This document shows positions 23,917 through 31,255 of a stretch of DNA of 37,600 nucleotides, piece after piece. This DNA comes from Calothrix sp. CSU_2_0 (lineage in GTDB: Bacteria; Cyanobacteriota; Cyanobacteriia; Cyanobacteriales; Nostocaceae), in contig JAAUPE010000066.1 of NCBI GenBank assembly GCA_012034595.1, forward strand, positions 1 to 37,600. Reading direction: 5' to 3'. The number at the start of each line of letters is the position of its first letter. The first letter of the stretch is position 1. The notes beneath the pieces were generated by a model that was given only the letters and a program-made list of their open reading frames with translations, searched no databases and was not told where the DNA came from. The position numbers and the translations under genes are program-made.

Positions 23917-25431
23917 TTAGGTAATACTGTACCCGTCCGTCTCGTTACCCTGGATTAATTCCTCTGTAATAAGCTTTGCGATCGCACCTCGGATGAGTTC
24001 AATCTTTGATAGCTCTGGGAGGTTTCTTTGTATGTGTTTCTTGAGTGTGTCGAAGGTTATTGATTCAGAGCTAATGATTTTATCGAGAATACAATTAAGT
24101 AATCTGGGGTCAGTGTTTATTTGCACTTCATCTTGAATTGTTGTTGGTTGCTCTGATATAGAGAACAATCTTTCAAGCTCTTCAACAGGAGTTAATTTTG
24201 ATTCAATACTTGATATATCCTGTCGAGTATCTCGGTCAAAATTAGAGTAATTAGTTAGCTTTGGCATTGAATACCACTCACCCGTCTTGCCAAAATAAAC
24301 CGCTCTTTTTACCTCCGACTTTTCAATCAATTCATCTAAATTAGTCGGCTGTTTGAACATGGCAGCGCGTTTCCATTGGTTCATTGCACCAACATTTTCA
24401 GAACTAACTAAAGCGATGGTTACTAGTTGGGAACTTGCACTTAAATCGATACCTGAACCACCCACAAAGGGGGATTGAGCAACAAACCAAATATTTTTAC
24501 CAGCGACATCCCCAAGGCTAGTTAAAGAGCTTAAACGGTCGATTAAAAGTGTCGATTTACCTAGCTTAGACTTCAATCCTAAGACTGTTCCTTCATCCAA
24601 TACCAACAAGGTTCTATATCCTTCTTTATCGTTTGCGATCGCATATTCGTTAAATTCCTCAAAACATTTTTGCAACCACTTAATCACGACATCTGGCGAT
24701 TCAGTTTCGCATTTATAGCGTTTCACGATATCAGCGACACCTTCTGTATATCCGTATTCCTTGGGGTCGTTTTTGGGGTCAACATAGAAGATTCTCAGTT
24801 TAGGATGCTTGGACTTGGCTACCCGCAAAGCATTACTAATTAGCATCCCTTTCCCAGTACCAGATATCCCCAATACCAAGCTGTTACTGATGCGGTCGGT
24901 CATGCTGGCAATAATATCCAGTTCGTTCCCTCCATGAAAAGTATCCGTGACTGTTTGGGTTAGAGCAACGGGGGAGGCATCGGGTTGAGAAGTGGTCAAT
25001 TCTTTCTGTGGGGCAAGACTCGGTAATTGTTCTCGACCTTCCTGATAATCTTCGTAAAAATCCATTGCGTCATTTGAAAAGGCTAGCCCCTCAATTTGTG
25101 CAAACTGTAACTCTGCAAGTATTTGCTCTTCCCCGTTCTGTTGCAAATAAGCTCTAAAGTGCCCCCCATCTAAGACATGAGCAACACAACCAGCCTCACG
25201 GATGTACTTTTTATTTTTATCGGAATTACAGGCTTTCTGGATGCCCTTCAGCACGAAATAAGCCCCAACGACAGCACCGAGTACAGGAGTACTAAAACTA
25301 GCAACACCTACCCCTAGAGCCAAACCTATTACCAGTGTTTCGGGTGCTTTGTCGTTATCCGCAGTTTTATAAGCAATTACACTCCAATCTGTAGCCGTTT
25401 TGTGCAGCTTGTTTGGGTTGAACCTTGTCAT
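23917..25431 (-). CDS. FtsK/HerA/VirD4-type membrane ATPase
   Basis: A 504-residue protein. One or two hydrophobic helices near residues 30-63 anchor it to the membrane. A P-loop GISGTGKG at about 188-195 is followed by the Walker B LLVLDEG at about 275-281 and a sensor strand IWFVAQSPFV. The tail (about 430-504) looks like a winged helix. This is the layout of FtsK/HerA motor ATPases, including conjugation coupling proteins, that move DNA or handle plasmid complexes. The start ATG 25431 has GGAG eight bases upstream; a longer frame runs through a foldback. It follows a four-helix membrane protein gene and an anchored protein gene, so together they may form a membrane machine for transfer or segregation. 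No relaxase or type IV secretion gene is present. Confidence 0.75.
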   Translation of the reverse strand: MTRFNPNKLHKTATDWSVIAYKTADNDKAPETLVIGLALGVGVASFSTPVLGAVVGAYFVLKGIQKACNSDKNKKYIREAGCVAHVLDGGHFRAYLQQNGEEQILAELQFAQIEGLAFSNDAMDFYEDYQEGREQLPSLAPQKELTTSQPDASPVALTQTVTDTFHGGNELDIIASMTDRISNSLVLGISGTGKGMLISNALRVAKSKHPKLRIFYVDPKNDPKEYGYTEGVADIVKRYKCETESPDVVIKWLQKCFEEFNEYAIANDKEGYRTLLVLDEGTVLGLKSKLGKSTLLIDRLSSLTSLGDVAGKNIWFVAQSPFVGGSGIDLSASSQLVTIALVSSENVGAMNQWKRAAMFKQPTNLDELIEKSEVKRAVYFGKTGEWYSMPKLTNYSNFDRDTRQDISSIESKLTPVEELERLFSISEQPTTIQDEVQINTDPRLLNCILDKIISSESITFDTLKKHIQRNLPELSKIELIRGAIAKLITEELIQGNETDGYSIT

Positions 25432-25438
25432 AATAGAA

Positions 25439-25457
25439 TCTCCAATAAAAGTTTGTA
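25439..25457 (-). promoter_or_regulatory. Duplicated leader, copy 1
   Basis: On the minus strand TACAAACTTTTATTGGAGA precedes the ATPase start and includes its ribosome binding site. The same text, with one T fewer, precedes the next gene upstream at 26266-26283. Confidence 0.6.
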
Positions 25458-25463
25458 TACTGA

Positions 25464-25510
25464 GGCAACCACACCCCATTCGATGGGTAGCGTCACGCTG
25501 TTGTGGTTGC
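25464..25510. repeat. Three-way foldback between two operon genes
   Basis: The outer stem GCAACCACA/TGTGGTTGC encloses two hairpins: CCCAT-TCG-ATGGG (25475-25487) and AGCGT-C-ACGCT (25489-25499). The CCCATTC-x-ATGGG hairpin recurs in the foldback at 31490-31619. Confidence 0.65.
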
Positions 25511-25516
25511 TTTTTT

Positions 25517-26257
25517 CTATTTACGTGGTTCCGACGCTCGCTTTGCAGTGAATGCAAGCTTCCCAACCCACAGCAGTAAGTTAAGTCCGATTTCAACCCC
25601 GAACAGGGTTATCAAAGCTAGCATCAAGTTAGTACCATTAATTTTCTGCCATTGCCCTGTCATTACAAAGTAGAAAAAATCAGTGATTTTACCGCTTGCT
25701 ACTGGGCTGTACCGCCAAAAACAGATGCAAAAATCAATTACATAAGCACATAGTCGAATCTTGCTCAAGTTCTCTAAAAAGCTAACTGGTAATTTGTTGT
25801 AAGCTTTTTTTAATCCAGCAACAGTCGGGTCATCATTTTCCTTGATGCCGTATTTACTTTGACTTTCCGCATCTTGGATGACCTCTTGCAGGAAGCCAGG
25901 ATGGTTATAGAGGATGACTGGCATCACTTCGATTAATTGGAATGTCGCCCATAAGGCTGCACCAACAACCCAAACAACACCAACACCTAACCCAGACGCG
26001 ATCGCATTAACTATAGGAATGAAGCTAATAAATTTGATGAAAGATTGGTCAACAACCGTAACCCCCAAAGCATTAGCAGCATCAACATACGGTTTGATAT
26101 TTACGAATGCGATCGCAACCATTGAAAGTAAAATCAAGAACCAAAGCACTCGAAACCAATTTTTAGGGACGTTTTTAGAGCCGTTAGCATTGTAATAATT
26201 ACTTCCCGACCCACCACTAGACGAACTTCCTGCACTGGTTTTATTACCAAAAGCCAT
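25517..26257 (-). CDS. Four-helix membrane protein with Gly/Ser-rich N-terminus
   Basis: A 246-residue protein. The first 30 residues are Ser/Gly/Asn-rich and cytosolic. Hydrophobic helices follow near residues 40-57, 75-115, 170-190 and 215-240. I do not know the family. ATG 26257 with GGAG nine bases upstream is preferred over a TTG that overlaps that site. It lies between an anchored 165-residue protein and the FtsK/HerA-like ATPase, and its leader sequence is duplicated before the ATPase gene, so the two are probably partners in one membrane complex. Confidence 0.65.
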   Translation of the reverse strand: MAFGNKTSAGSSSSGGSGSNYYNANGSKNVPKNWFRVLWFLILLSMVAIAFVNIKPYVDAANALGVTVVDQSFIKFISFIPIVNAIASGLGVGVVWVVGAALWATFQLIEVMPVILYNHPGFLQEVIQDAESQSKYGIKENDDPTVAGLKKAYNKLPVSFLENLSKIRLCAYVIDFCICFWRYSPVASGKITDFFYFVMTGQWQKINGTNLMLALITLFGVEIGLNLLLWVGKLAFTAKRASEPRK

Positions 26258-26265
26258 GACAATTT

Positions 26266-26283
26266 TCTCCAATAAAGTTTGTA
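26266..26283 (-). promoter_or_regulatory. Duplicated leader, copy 2
   Basis: TACAAACTTTATTGGAGA on the minus strand is the counterpart of 25439-25457. Both copies are preceded by GGTTGC at a short distance, so a longer stretch was probably duplicated. Confidence 0.6.
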
Positions 26284-26325
26284 TTGATTGGTAGATGCAA
26301 CCTTATTTAGAAAATCAATTTGCAA

Positions 26326-26823
26326 TTATTTCTCAGGTGTAAAGTAGTAAACCTTTGCCCCGCGAATCTTCCGAACTTGTTGTAATGCTAGTTCGCGATC
26401 ACCATTGAAAGCAAAGTCTGTAGCTACCGGAATACCTTGAGAATTGGGTGCAAGTATTGCTGTGTTACCGTTTCCGTCGCAAACTGTTGTCCCGTTGGGT
26501 AAATACTTCTTGGTAGTCCGGTCTAGTATTGGTTCATTCTCAACTAATGTTGCAAGGTTCTTGGGGGAATTCACAGCGACAACGATTGTGCAACCTGTTT
26601 TGTAGCGATTTTCAGCTATAGCGGCTTTAGTTTTCGCTAGTTCCTGATTCTGTTCGAGTCGCCTTTGCTCCTCACCATTTGAGGTAATTCGTGCCCTTTC
26701 CGATGATAGAGATTGCATCCCGCGTTGAATATCTTGATGGCTGAATGCTGCGGCTACAAGAGCTAATGAAATAAAGATAATTTCAGTTTTGTGCCTTCTC
26801 CAAACTTTCTTATTGATAATCAT
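26326..26823 (-). CDS. Hypothetical membrane-anchored protein, 165 aa
   Basis: A 165-residue protein with a basic N-terminus (INKKVWRRHKTE), one hydrophobic segment (IIFISLALVAAAF, about 14-26), a charged coiled stretch (about 40-72, rich in Glu/Gln/Arg) and a beta-rich C-terminal domain with two Cys (TGCTIVVAV, TTVCDGNGN) that could pair outside the cytoplasm. The family is unknown. The start overlaps the preceding small gene by 4 bases (ATGA), so the two are coupled. Together with its neighbours it suggests a membrane assembly. Confidence 0.62.
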   Translation of the reverse strand: MIINKKVWRRHKTEIIFISLALVAAAFSHQDIQRGMQSLSSERARITSNGEEQRRLEQNQELAKTKAAIAENRYKTGCTIVVAVNSPKNLATLVENEPILDRTTKKYLPNGTTVCDGNGNTAILAPNSQGIPVATDFAFNGDRELALQQVRKIRGAKVYYFTPEK

Positions 26824-26987
26824 TGTTTTTGCTCGTTCCTGTTAACTACTTGCTCGGCTCGGCACTGTTGAATTGAATCTTGCATCGTCTGAAGAACCTG
26901 TACAAGACAAATTCCAGGGATTAAAGTTATTAGAGCCAACAGCACCAATAGATTTTCTTTTTGTTCTTCGTCTAGAGAGAATTTCAT
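26820..26987 (-). CDS. Small single-helix membrane protein, 55 aa
   Basis: A 55-codon frame: an acidic start (MKFSLDEEQKEN), one hydrophobic helix (LLVLLALITLIPGICLVQVL) and a polar tail ending NRNEQKQ. It begins 3 bases after the stop of the 85-residue gene, and its stop overlaps the start of the 165-residue gene (ATGA), so spacing on both sides is that of a real operon gene. A partner role for the adjacent membrane proteins is likely. Confidence 0.6.
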   Translation of the reverse strand: MKFSLDEEQKENLLVLLALITLIPGICLVQVLQTMQDSIQQCRAEQVVNRNEQKQ

Positions 26988-26990
26988 TAT

Positions 26991-27248
26991 TTACGCAGCG
27001 AGGCATTGGATTAAAGATTCAATTTGGTAAAGCTCCAACTCTTGCAACCGGGTAATGACTTCGGGGCAGTTCTCAGCGAGTTCGCCTTGGTAATAATCCG
27101 ATTTGAGCAAGTAATTAGCCATTTGGGCAACTAGCCAAAGTTTTGAGCCGTTGTCTAGCCTTGATAAATCTTGCCCCCACGTATCTGTCATATCGACGAT
27201 TAAAGCGTTGTCGTGGGGAACTCCAAAATAACCAACTGGTTTAGCCAT
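26991..27248 (-). CDS. Hypothetical protein, 85 aa
   Basis: A small soluble protein (MAKPVGYFGVPHDNALIVDMTDTWG...) with a helical C-terminal half (ITRLQELELYQIESLIQCLAA). ATG 27248 has AGGA eight bases upstream. A longer frame from 27296 lacks this support. The family is unknown. It is a member of the leftward operon between the tandem paralogues and the membrane proteins. Confidence 0.6.
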   Translation of the reverse strand: MAKPVGYFGVPHDNALIVDMTDTWGQDLSRLDNGSKLWLVAQMANYLLKSDYYQGELAENCPEVITRLQELELYQIESLIQCLAA

Positions 27249-27301
27249 GAGATAATTCCTATGTAGTGTTGAAAATTGTTTTGTGGTGAGACACATCCCA
27301 A

Positions 27302-27326
27302 AGCGCGATTCTTGCGGAGTCGCGCT
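27302..27326. repeat. Hairpin AGCGCGA/TCGCGCT
   Basis: A 7-bp GC-rich stem with an 11-base loop lies in the 87-bp gap between two operon genes. It could be an attenuator or mRNA-processing hairpin. Confidence 0.45.
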
Positions 27327-27335
27327 ATTTTCTGT

Positions 27336-27551
27336 TTAGTCCGATTCGTTGTTTTCAAGTATTGCGATCGCGTTTTCAATTCCTTGCAGTGAATCAGCCA
27401 GATTAATGTCCGCCTGTTCGCTCAATTCTCTATTTAGTTGTTTCCAGTCGCTACCTGATTTCAATTGCTTGAGGGCATATTGAGCAGCAAGCAGCAGGCA
27501 CAGTTGGTCTTTGAGGAATTCGGGTAAATCTTTGGGGATAGTCTCACGCAT
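27336..27551 (-). CDS. Hypothetical protein, 71 aa (tandem paralogue 2)
   Basis: A 71-residue helical protein. ATG 27551 overlaps the upstream stop by 8 bases (ATGCGTGA), which fixes the start. The C-terminal part, DWKQLNRELSEQADINLADSL followed by IENAIAIL, is related to the upstream gene product (VYWQSVNLLLRESTDLSLLD followed by ALRTIENAL). The pair therefore arose by tandem duplication. The function is unknown. Confidence 0.62.
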   Translation of the reverse strand: MRETIPKDLPEFLKDQLCLLLAAQYALKQLKSGSDWKQLNRELSEQADINLADSLQGIENAIAILENNESD

Positions 27552-27789
27552 CGCCCATCTCCAAAGCATTCTCGATTGTTCTCAATGCGTCCAATAGCGA
27601 TAAATCCGTGCTTTCGCGAAGTAGCAGGTTCACCGACTGCCAGTAAACCTTGTCAGCTTTGAGTTCCAATAGTTTTTCCCTTATTTCGCAAAGAATGCGA
27701 TCGGGCTGAAGTTGATTATTTGTCATTTTGGTGGGTAGCCCATTACTCGCAGCCATCCGTTTTAAGCCTTCCATATTAGGTTTGTTCAT
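27544..27789 (-). CDS. Hypothetical protein, 81 aa (tandem paralogue 1)
   Basis: An 81-residue protein with AGGA eight bases before ATG 27789. It shares the W-x-x-(L/V)-N-x-x-L...D-(I/L)-x-L-x-D-(S/A)-L-x-x-IENA pattern with its downstream neighbour. Overlap with the 55-residue gene upstream is 14 bases. The family is unknown. The conserved IENA ending and near-even spacing of hydrophobic residues suggest helix packing. Confidence 0.62.
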   Translation of the reverse strand: MNKPNMEGLKRMAASNGLPTKMTNNQLQPDRILCEIREKLLELKADKVYWQSVNLLLRESTDLSLLDALRTIENALEMGDA

Positions 27790-27943
27790 TTTTGCAGTCC
27801 TTTAATTTGTTGATTAGGCAGTCGCCGAAGTTGACGACGAATATTGAAAATAATTGGCTGAGGTTATCAATACCAGTCGTTTGAAGTATTTCCTCTGCCT
27901 TGTCTTTATGCTTGGGATTCAACACGATTCGTGTTTGTGTCAT
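27776..27943 (-). CDS. Small ribbon-helix-helix-like protein, 55 aa
   Basis: A 55-codon frame. It reads MTQTRIVLNPKHKDKAEEIL followed by QTTGIDNLSQLFSIFVVNFGDCL. The first strand (TRIVLNP), the first helix (KHKDKAEEIL) and the second helix (NLSQLFSIFVVNF) match the plan of RHH DNA-binding proteins. AAGGAA lies nine bases before ATG 27943, and the gene starts 2 bases after the ParR-like stop. It probably acts with the ParM/ParR pair or as an autorepressor. Confidence 0.58.
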   Translation of the reverse strand: MTQTRIVLNPKHKDKAEEILQTTGIDNLSQLFSIFVVNFGDCLINKLKDCKNEQT

Positions 27944-27945
27944 GG

Positions 27946-28488
27946 TTATTCTTTCCTTAGTAGCCCCGACAATGCAGACCTGCCAGTTGTCTTGGTAGGT
28001 TCCTGTGTTTGCTCAGTCGATATTTGTACTGTCTGCGGTGACGACTGCACCACTTCGTGCTGTATCGTCTCCTGCTTTGCTTCTGGTTCCGTCTCTTTGG
28101 TTGTTCTGCGCGTGCTAGGAGAACGCTTGTGTGTTGATTGGGATAACGAGCGTGTGTGAGGACGAGACATTTGTGTGCGGTCAGGTAATAAGAGTGTATT
28201 TTGTGGAGAACATACCCACTGAATTAACACTCCCCTCACCACCTCGGTTACATTCAAGCCCGACATCGCGGACATTTGGGTGAAATATCCCACATGTCGA
28301 GGCTTGAGACGTATTCTTGCTGACTTGTCCACCATGATGTTTGGGGTATTGGGTGCAGGAATGTCCCATCTATGAATTACCCCGTCCAATACCGTTGCGA
28401 TCGTCTCGCCTAAGCTGTCATGCCCCCAATGTTGTTGCACTGCTTTAAATCTTGCAGTTAGCGTTGGATTAAGCGTGATGTCGCTCAT
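27946..28488 (-). CDS. ParR-like partition adaptor
   Basis: A 180-residue protein encoded directly after the ParM-like gene with a 4-base overlap (ATGA), the usual parM-parR order. Residues about 50-95 (SARIRLKPRHVGYFTQMSAM followed by SGLNVTEVVRGVL) look like a ribbon-helix-helix DNA-binding domain. Residues about 100-180 are Ser/Thr/Gln-rich and probably disordered, as in ParR tails that contact the filament. ParR binds a centromere (parC) and links it to the actin-like filament. The identification rests on context and fold pattern, not on a clear family motif. Confidence 0.62.
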   Translation of the reverse strand: MSDITLNPTLTARFKAVQQHWGHDSLGETIATVLDGVIHRWDIPAPNTPNIMVDKSARIRLKPRHVGYFTQMSAMSGLNVTEVVRGVLIQWVCSPQNTLLLPDRTQMSRPHTRSLSQSTHKRSPSTRRTTKETEPEAKQETIQHEVVQSSPQTVQISTEQTQEPTKTTGRSALSGLLRKE

Positions 28489-29477
28489 GCTGCAATCCTA
28501 AGCTGTGGCTTTGCAGAGTGAATTAATCCTCTGATGTTTGTTTCTTGTGGGTTGTCCAAAAATAAGTTCCCAGGTTGGTTTTGAACGCGATCGCGAATAA
28601 TCTCGGAACCGCCGCCACACCACAAAATCTGTGTAACTTCGTCAAGCTGTTTGTCGCAGGCAGACATAATCCGACTAAGTAACCCGTCGAACCATACATT
28701 TACACTGGATTCCCACACAGCAGCAAACGAGTAATCAGTTCTGTTGCCAATATGGGTTTTACCTTCAGTGATAGCATCCATGATTTTTGTAATCTCAAAT
28801 TCCCTATTGAGCGATTTAATCACGTCTGTGTTCGCAATCGCTTGGGCTAACTGAATTCCTCCGCTATTGTCGTAAGATTTGCGGAAAATAACGTTAAACA
28901 CGTCATCTTCGTAGGTTGCGACTACCACGTTTGTGGTTCCACCGCCAATATCAATGCACAAAACAACGTCATCAGGGCTAACTACGCCACTTTCATAAGC
29001 AAATTTAGCAGCGCTATCGGTTTCCCTAACAAACTCAATATTGGTAAAGTTTGCGATCGCGCTAATTTCTTTGCCTTCTGCTTTGGTGGTGAAAGAGTGA
29101 GTGCCAAGTATCCCAACTGCAATTAACTTTTCTTGTAACTCATTGCGGCTAGGAACAAGCATCTTGACCACTCCCTCAAACCCGTCTGGGGTATTGGCTA
29201 GGAGTATAGGCAATATAATGTCTGCCCTAGACTTGCCAGCCTCAACAGCGCTAAGAAACCCTGTATACCCTTTGGCGTGTCTGCCTAGTTTGTAGGTTTT
29301 ACCACCAACAGTTATTAATGGGCTGTCCGCAGGGTGAACAGCGTCTCGGCACTCACCGCTTTGAGTTGCATCAAAGATTAGCGATCGCATTTTGAAAACT
29401 TCTGTGTTCTCCCTGCCACTAACTACAGCCGACAATGTACTGAAATTACCAATATCAACGCAAAGAGTATCTGCCAC
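28485..29477 (-). CDS. ParM/StbA-like actin-type plasmid segregation ATPase
   Basis: A 330-residue actin-fold ATPase. Phosphate loop 1 is CVDIGNFSTLSAVV (residues 6-19), loop 2 is CIDIGGGTTNVVV (about 174-186), and the adenosine motif is WCGGGSEII near residue 290. The size matches plasmid ParM/StbA proteins, which polymerise with ATP and push sister plasmids apart. The start is GTG 29477 with AAGGA nine bases upstream; no ATG is closer. It leads the leftward operon. An inverted repeat lies just upstream (29500-29533) and may be operator or parC. It is unusual cargo for an interruption element, since partition matters only for a free replicon. Confidence 0.85.
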   Translation of the reverse strand: MADTLCVDIGNFSTLSAVVSGRENTEVFKMRSLIFDATQSGECRDAVHPADSPLITVGGKTYKLGRHAKGYTGFLSAVEAGKSRADIILPILLANTPDGFEGVVKMLVPSRNELQEKLIAVGILGTHSFTTKAEGKEISAIANFTNIEFVRETDSAAKFAYESGVVSPDDVVLCIDIGGGTTNVVVATYEDDVFNVIFRKSYDNSGGIQLAQAIANTDVIKSLNREFEITKIMDAITEGKTHIGNRTDYSFAAVWESSVNVWFDGLLSRIMSACDKQLDEVTQILWCGGGSEIIRDRVQNQPGNLFLDNPQETNIRGLIHSAKPQLRIAA

Positions 29478-29870
29478 GTTGGGTTTTCCTTATATAGTAG
29501 GTTAGTACTGCGGTTTAATCGCAGTAGTTAACCGCAACAAGGAAGCATCACCGACTTTCACGGCTTCCCTTACTCGCCCCCTCGGACTGGTTCTGACGGT
29601 TTGGGTTGATATTTTCACACTCGCAGGGTGTGATTAAGTTGCAAGCTTTTTTAAGCTGCGGATAGATGTGTCTGCGTTTTGACTGTTCGCGTCTCTCTCT
29701 GTCCGTTAAAACTACTATAGCGTAGTGATATCATATTGACAACATATTACACGAGGTTTTTAATTATTTTCTCGGAGATAAATAACAACACTTTGATATA
29801 TCCTTGATTTGCAAGCATTTCCTGTTCGGTTATGCTTTGTATATTAAGGTGATATATTTTTGAGTGTATT
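29478..29870. other. Divergent promoter region between parM-like and RHH genes
   Basis: The 393 bases contain no gene. They hold the inverted repeat at 29500-29533, a CACAC...GTGTG hairpin (about 29618-29634), a GCAAGCTT...AAGCTGC hairpin (about 29641-29658) and a possible -35 TTGACA at 29736. Leftward and rightward promoters must lie here, and the partition centromere is a candidate. Confidence 0.5.
29500..29533. promoter_or_regulatory. Inverted repeat upstream of parM-like gene
   Basis: GGTTA-g-TACTGCG and CGCAGTA-gt-TAACC flank a 7-base centre, 23-56 bases upstream of the parM-like GTG. It fits an operator or part of parC. A terminator is unlikely because no T-run follows. Confidence 0.55.
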
Positions 29871-30062
29871 ATGGCTACTACAAAGAAACGGATATTAATA
29901 CAGGTTGATGATGATCTGGACGAAGCTCTAAAAGCCTGTGCAGAGGCAGAGGATAGGTCAGTCAGTAGTTTAGTCGTCTCCACGATGCGAGAATTGTTGG
30001 TACAAAAAGGGTATCTGCAACCAAAAAAGTTAGCCAAAACTACGAGCGATCGCAAAACTTAA
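29871..30062 (+). CDS. Ribbon-helix-helix DNA-binding protein, 63 aa
   Basis: A 63-residue CopG/Arc-type protein: strand RILIQVDDDLDEAL, helix A LKACAEAEDRSVSSLV, and helix B VVSTMRELLVQKG, followed by a basic tail (QPKKLAKTTSDRKT). Such proteins bind palindromic operators as dimers. It is the first rightward gene, divergent from the parM operon, and is likely to repress one or both promoters in the shared 393-bp region. Confidence 0.75.
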   Translation: MATTKKRILIQVDDDLDEALKACAEAEDRSVSSLVVSTMRELLVQKGYLQPKKLAKTTSDRKT

Positions 30063-30145
30063 ATAAAAATATTCTCCCTCCCGTGGTACACCAAAGCGAA
30101 AATATAGTGTATGCTGATGGTGTGCCACCAACAATAGAGGTTGAG

Positions 30146-30307
30146 ATGATTTCATCGCGAGACGCAGAGGCAGAATTAGTAAAAGTATTTCTGCACCGAA
30201 CCGAGAAAGATAAGTTAAAGGATGTTGCCGCCAAGCACGGCATACCCGTAAGTCATCTAATGCGATCGCTCGCATTGGCTTGGTTAGAGAATAATAAAAC
30301 AGCATAA
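30146..30307 (+). CDS. Ribbon-helix-helix-like protein, 53 aa
   Basis: A small protein with KVFLHRTEKDKLKDVAAKHG followed by IPVSHLMRSLALAWLEN, fitting the strand-helix-helix plan of RHH repressors. ATG 30146 with GAGG five bases upstream is preferred. A GTG at 30083 would add 21 residues without a ribosome binding site. It follows another RHH gene, so the pair may be co-transcribed. A hairpin terminator follows. Confidence 0.6.
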   Translation: MISSRDAEAELVKVFLHRTEKDKLKDVAAKHGIPVSHLMRSLALAWLENNKTA

Positions 30308-30309
30308 AC

Positions 30310-30334
30310 CCGCAGTGGGGATACTCCACTGCGG
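30310..30334 (+). terminator. Hairpin terminator
   Basis: CCGCAGTGG and CCACTGCGG form a perfect 9-bp GC-rich stem with a 7-base loop, 2 bases after the RHH stop codon. The T-tract (CTATTTCTATAT) is weak. Confidence 0.65.
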
Positions 30335-30360
30335 CTATTTCTATATATAGGTAAAAATAT

Positions 30361-30699
30361 ATGACCCAAACAAACGATCGCATAAATCGACTCGAAGAAC
30401 AGATGGAACGGTTAGCAGAGAGCCAATTACAAATGTCGAACCGGATAAGCGAGTTTACTTTTCAGGCACAGCGCTTGTTTACCAAACTGGGGGAGAAAAC
30501 AGAGAACCATGACGGGAGAATCGAACGTTTAGAAGCGATTGCAATCCAACTTAACAATAATTTAGAAGAACAGCGTTCCCTCAACGCCGAATTCCGCACT
30601 ACCACCAGTGCGACGTTGGAGAGATGCGATACCGCAGGTCGCCAAGGGCATCGCATTTTGGATTATTTATTGAGAAATCAAGGTTCTAGCGAGCAATAA
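30361..30699 (+). CDS. Coiled-coil protein, 112 aa
   Basis: A 112-residue helical protein (MTQTNDRINRLEEQMERLAE..., IERLEAIAIQLNNNLEEQR) with long heptad runs. AGGT lies eight bases before ATG 30361. It shares the sequence plan and the ending ILDYLLRNQ with the next gene (ILRIWEYLLQQ) and with the 89-residue protein at 22933. Residues about 89-99 are encoded by a palindromic repeat inserted in frame (30624-30656). The function is unknown. Confidence 0.62.
   Translation: MTQTNDRINRLEEQMERLAESQLQMSNRISEFTFQAQRLFTKLGEKTENHDGRIERLEAIAIQLNNNLEEQRSLNAEFRTTTSATLERCDTAGRQGHRILDYLLRNQGSSEQ
30624..30656. repeat. HIP1-type palindrome inserted in frame
   Basis: ATGCGAT...ATCGCAT arms enclose ACCGCAGGTCGCCAAGGGC. 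The segment is 33 bp, 11 codons, and so preserves the reading frame of the host gene. A relative (GAGGTCGCCAAGGACATCGC) lies at about 21568-21587. Confidence 0.55.
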
Positions 30700-30703
30700 A
30701 GCC

Positions 30704-31024
30704 ATGACCAATGCAGAACAGCCCCAAGATATAACCGAGCGGTTAAACAATATAGATACCCAGCTTGACGCACTGGCTGATGAAATCGACTTAATTCGTA
30801 CAATCCAGGACGGGGTAAGAAGAGAAACCCGCACTAATTCCCAAACAGCAGCACGGTTAGAACGTACTATCACGAGATTGGCTGATATTGCCCGCGACCA
30901 TCAAGTTGCCTTGCGGTTAGCGTCCCAACAAGCCGACAGCGATCGCAATATATTCCAAGCCGAAATCCTTCGCATTTGGGAGTATTTATTGCAGCAAGGC
31001 AACAACGGCAATGGTTCAAGCTGA
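30704..31024 (+). CDS. Coiled-coil protein, 106 aa
   Basis: A 106-residue helical protein (ITERLNNIDTQLDALADEID..., AARLERTITRLADIARDHQ) ending AEILRIWEYLLQQGNNGNGSS. It starts 4 bases after the preceding coiled-coil gene and is similar in plan, so the two are paralogues in one transcript. Two terminators follow. The function is unknown. Confidence 0.62.
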   Translation: MTNAEQPQDITERLNNIDTQLDALADEIDLIRTIQDGVRRETRTNSQTAARLERTITRLADIARDHQVALRLASQQADSDRNIFQAEILRIWEYLLQQGNNGNGSS

Positions 31025-31034
31025 CTGCAAAAAA

Positions 31035-31058
31035 GACGGGTAGAACATTTTACCCGTC
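31035..31058 (+). terminator. GACGGGTA-family terminator, copy 1
   Basis: GACGGGTA and TACCCGTC form an 8-bp stem extended by flanking A and T, 11 bases after the coiled-coil gene. Confidence 0.75.
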
Positions 31059-31078
31059 CTTCTGCGCTCGATGGAAAA

Positions 31079-31101
31079 GACGGGTAGATATTTTACCCGT
31101 C
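31079..31101 (+). terminator. GACGGGTA-family terminator, copy 2
   Basis: The same arms (GACGGGTA/TACCCGTC) occur 20 bases after copy 1, with a preceding AAAA run. A tandem terminator. Confidence 0.75.
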
Positions 31102-31158
31102 TCTTAAACTCGCTAAATCGTCAATAAATCCCAGCAGTTATTATTTGTAAAAACGGCA

Positions 31159-31194
31159 TACAACGACCGGACAGTAACTGTTCTGGTGGTTGTA
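31159..31194. repeat. Imperfect cruciform
   Basis: TACAAC...ACC-GG-ACAG and CTGT...GGTgGTTGTA pair over about 14 bp with two interruptions around the loop TAA. Function unknown. Confidence 0.5.
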
Positions 31195-31255
31195 TTCTAC
31201 AAAATCAAGGAAGGAATGCTATATCGCACAACTAACATTAACCACCAAAAAAAAA

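Noticed and set aside
25432-25596. N-terminal extension of the FtsK/HerA-like ATPase
   Set aside because: It runs through a foldback and the end of the upstream gene; ATG 25431 has a good ribosome binding site.
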